DNA of 7,716 nt from Candidatus Puniceispirillum sp. (GTDB lineage: Bacteria; Pseudomonadota; Alphaproteobacteria; Puniceispirillales; Puniceispirillaceae): contig JADHLR010000073.1 of assembly GCA_016780525.1 (NCBI GenBank), forward strand, positions 1 to 7,716, in the 5' to 3' direction. The first letter of the stretch is position 1. The number at the start of each line of letters is the position of its first letter. The notes beneath the pieces are model-generated. The model saw nothing but the letters and a program-made list of their open reading frames with translations. It had not been told where the DNA came from and did not search any database. The position numbers and the translations under genes were made by a program. This document shows, one piece after another, positions 6,047 through 7,716 of this stretch.

Positions 6047-7099
6047 ATGCGCACTGATCCAAAACGTTTCCTGTTCCGTATGATGCTGTTTTTGGTGGTC
6101 GTTGGCGTTATTTGCGCGGCTTTATTCGGCCCTTTAAAAACTGCCTTTCTTGGCAATCCGGCGCTCAATAGTGTGATTCTGGCAACACTTGGTCTTGGTA
6201 TCCTCTATGTGATCAGGCAAACCCTGCGCCTGACCCCCGAGCGCAAATGGCTGCTATCGGTTCAAAAGACCGGATCACTGGACACGCCGGAAAAGCGGCC
6301 TGTCTTGCTGGCGACTGTCTATGCCATGCTGGCGGATTCACGGCATGATGCGCAATTATCCGCATTGTCATTGCGATCGGTGCTGGATGGCGTTGCCGGG
6401 CGGCTTGATGAAGGGCGTGAAATTTCACGCTATATGATCGGGCTGCTGGTGTTTTTAGGCCTTTTGGGAACGTTTTGGGGATTGTTACAGACGATTGGTG
6501 CGGTCAGTCTGGTGATCAATTCACTGGATGCTGACAGCGCCAATTTTCAGGCGATGATGACGCAATTGCGATCCGGTCTGGACGCGCCGCTATCTGGCAT
6601 GGCGACGGCTTTTTCATCATCGCTTTTTGGCCTTGGCGGATCGCTCATTCTGGGCTTTCTGGATCTGCAATTGGGTCAGGCGATGGGCCGCTTCTTCAAC
6701 GAGTTGGAAGACTGGCTATCGGCATTTGCCCGGTTTAACGACAGCAGCACCGCCGGCGGAACACATGGCGCACTTGCAGGCGGCATGAGTGAAGAAGCCG
6801 CGCGGGCCTTGTTATCCTTGTCACAATCAATCGCAGAAGGCGAGACCAACCGCACAAAAATTGTCGAACAAATGGCCAGCCTAAACGGCACATTGGCCGC
6901 CTTGAACGAGGCAACCGCAGATGACCGCCGGATTCGTGAACAGCTGGCACAGCTCAACGCCAATTTGCAACAGCTTGCCGATACCATGCGCACCGACCGA
7001 CAGCATCAGACTGAAATTTTAACATCTGAACTGCGTGGGTTATCGGCATCTGTCGCGGCATTAATTGGCAACGCCTCAATCGCCAAACGAGGTAAATAA
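6047..7099 (+). CDS. MotA/TolQ/ExbB-type membrane protein with a cytoplasmic helical tail
   Basis: The product has 350 residues and resembles the proton-channel subunit of stator-type complexes in the inner membrane. Predicted membrane helices are at about 11-30, 40-57, 128-150 and 183-207. The third carries GLLGTFWGLLQTIGAV and the fourth MATAFSSSLFGLGGSLILGF, the two helices that line the ion path in the MotA/TolQ/ExbB superfamily. A cytoplasmic loop of about 70 residues separates helices 2 and 3. Residues 216-350 form a long helical tail with leucine heptads (LAQLNANLQQLADTM), which is longer than in TolQ or ExbB. The stop is two bases before the start of the MotB/OmpA-like gene, so the two are almost certainly co-translated partners. 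The pair is common in alphaproteobacteria and, as far as I know, has no settled function. It is not flagellar MotA by context, since no flagellar genes are near. Confidence 0.85.
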   Translation: MRTDPKRFLFRMMLFLVVVGVICAALFGPLKTAFLGNPALNSVILATLGLGILYVIRQTLRLTPERKWLLSVQKTGSLDTPEKRPVLLATVYAMLADSRHDAQLSALSLRSVLDGVAGRLDEGREISRYMIGLLVFLGLLGTFWGLLQTIGAVSLVINSLDADSANFQAMMTQLRSGLDAPLSGMATAFSSSLFGLGGSLILGFLDLQLGQAMGRFFNELEDWLSAFARFNDSSTAGGTHGALAGGMSEEAARALLSLSQSIAEGETNRTKIVEQMASLNGTLAALNEATADDRRIREQLAQLNANLQQLADTMRTDRQHQTEILTSELRGLSASVAALIGNASIAKRGK

Positions 7100-7101
7100 C
7101 G

Positions 7102-7716
7102 ATGGCGCTGTCGCGGCTTGGCAATACCCGCCGTAGCGAGAATTTTACCTGGCCTGGCTTTGTCGATGCGCTGGCCAGCTTGCTGATGGTGATCATTTTT
7201 GTGCTGATGGTTTTTGTGCTGATTCAGGCGAATCTGGTCTATCGCGTCTCGGGTCAGGATGCGACCCTTGGTGAGATGCGCCAGCAATTGGCCTCGTTGA
7301 GCGAATTACTGAACATTGAACGGCGCGCCAGTGCCGATCTGGCGGCGGATCTGGCACAGCTTCAAATCCAGCTCGACAGCAGCGAAACAGAACGCGGCGC
7401 ACTGACCGAGCAGTTGGCACTGGTAAAAGCGGCGCTCGGCACCCGCAACAGGGAATTAACCGCCCTCACCACGAAACAAGCCGAAACCGAAGCCGCGCTG
7501 AACGCCGCCCGCGACGCGCTTGACGAGCGTTTGCGGGCGCTGCAAATGGTTGAAGGGCAGCTTGCTCTTACCGAAGCACGCAACCGTACCCAGCAGCAAA
7601 AAATGCAAGATCTGGAGGCGCAGACAACCGCATCAAAGGCCGAAGTCACCCAGATGACGCTGGTTCTGGCTGGTTTGCGGCAGCGTATTGAAGAATTGTC
7701 GGCGTTGCTGGCTGAA
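7102..7716 (+). CDS. MotB/OmpA-type partner protein, N-terminal part (runs off the right edge)
   Basis: The frame is open for 205 codons to the last base. Residues 1-16 are a basic cytoplasmic N-terminus. A single membrane helix follows (about 19-43, PGFVDALASLLMVIIFVLMV and onward). Asp22 sits at its start, in the place of the proton-binding Asp of MotB, ExbD and TolR. From about residue 50 to the edge the sequence is an almost continuous periplasmic coiled coil rich in Leu, Ala, Gln and Glu (e.g. LAADLAQLQIQLDSSETERG). Proteins of this type usually end in an OmpA-like peptidoglycan-binding domain, which would lie beyond the window. I therefore infer it and do not see it. GAGG (7089-7092) lies nine bases before ATG at 7102, inside the end of the upstream gene, which supports coupling to the MotA/ExbB-like subunit. 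Confidence 0.83.
   Translation, partial: MALSRLGNTRRSENFTWPGFVDALASLLMVIIFVLMVFVLIQANLVYRVSGQDATLGEMRQQLASLSELLNIERRASADLAADLAQLQIQLDSSETERGALTEQLALVKAALGTRNRELTALTTKQAETEAALNAARDALDERLRALQMVEGQLALTEARNRTQQQKMQDLEAQTTASKAEVTQMTLVLAGLRQRIEELSALLAE

Noticed and set aside
6047..7716. A Zorya anti-phage system
   Set aside because: Only a ZorA/ZorB-like architecture is present. No helicase or nuclease partner is seen, and the neighbours are housekeeping genes, so a defence call is not supported.

Overview
The window looks like a core chromosomal segment of an alphaproteobacterium of moderate GC content. Gene content and order support this. On the minus strand there is a small coiled-coil gene, zapA, 6S RNA and 5-formyltetrahydrofolate cyclo-ligase; divergent from it on the plus strand is transketolase, followed by a GAPDH. 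A suhB-type phosphatase and a MotA/OmpA pair of a kind common in alphaproteobacteria follow. A marine SAR116-like or Rhodospirillales-like source is possible, but I cannot fix the genus. No mobile element, CRISPR array, tRNA or rRNA is visible.

Minus-strand block (1-1060, read right to left). A short coiled-coil protein overlaps zapA by an ATGA. The 6S RNA begins directly after the zapA stop codon. A probable intrinsic terminator follows, and then the start of 5-formyltetrahydrofolate cyclo-ligase, which runs off the left edge. This is the widespread zapA-ssrS-fau arrangement.

Divergent intergenic region (1061-1370). It must hold the start signals for both directions, though no strong promoter is obvious. 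A 17-base near-perfect palindrome sits just upstream of the tkt ribosome binding site and is a candidate operator.

Plus-strand block (1371-5883). The genes are tkt (transketolase), gap (glyceraldehyde-3-phosphate dehydrogenase), efp (elongation factor P) and suhB (inositol monophosphatase family), all on one strand with gaps of 27 to 65 bases. pgk, a frequent follower of gap, is absent here. The GAPDH carries serines at all three positions classically linked to NAD versus NADP choice, so it may prefer or accept NADP(H). This is the most testable biochemical observation in the window.

Right end (5884-7716). After a 163-base gap comes a two-gene unit: a MotA/TolQ/ExbB-type membrane protein with a long cytoplasmic tail, then, two bases later, a MotB/OmpA-type partner cut by the window edge. 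The partner has one membrane helix with a conserved-looking aspartate and a long periplasmic coiled coil. The pair looks like an ion-driven stator complex of unknown function. Its layout resembles ZorA/ZorB, but nothing around it indicates a defence system.
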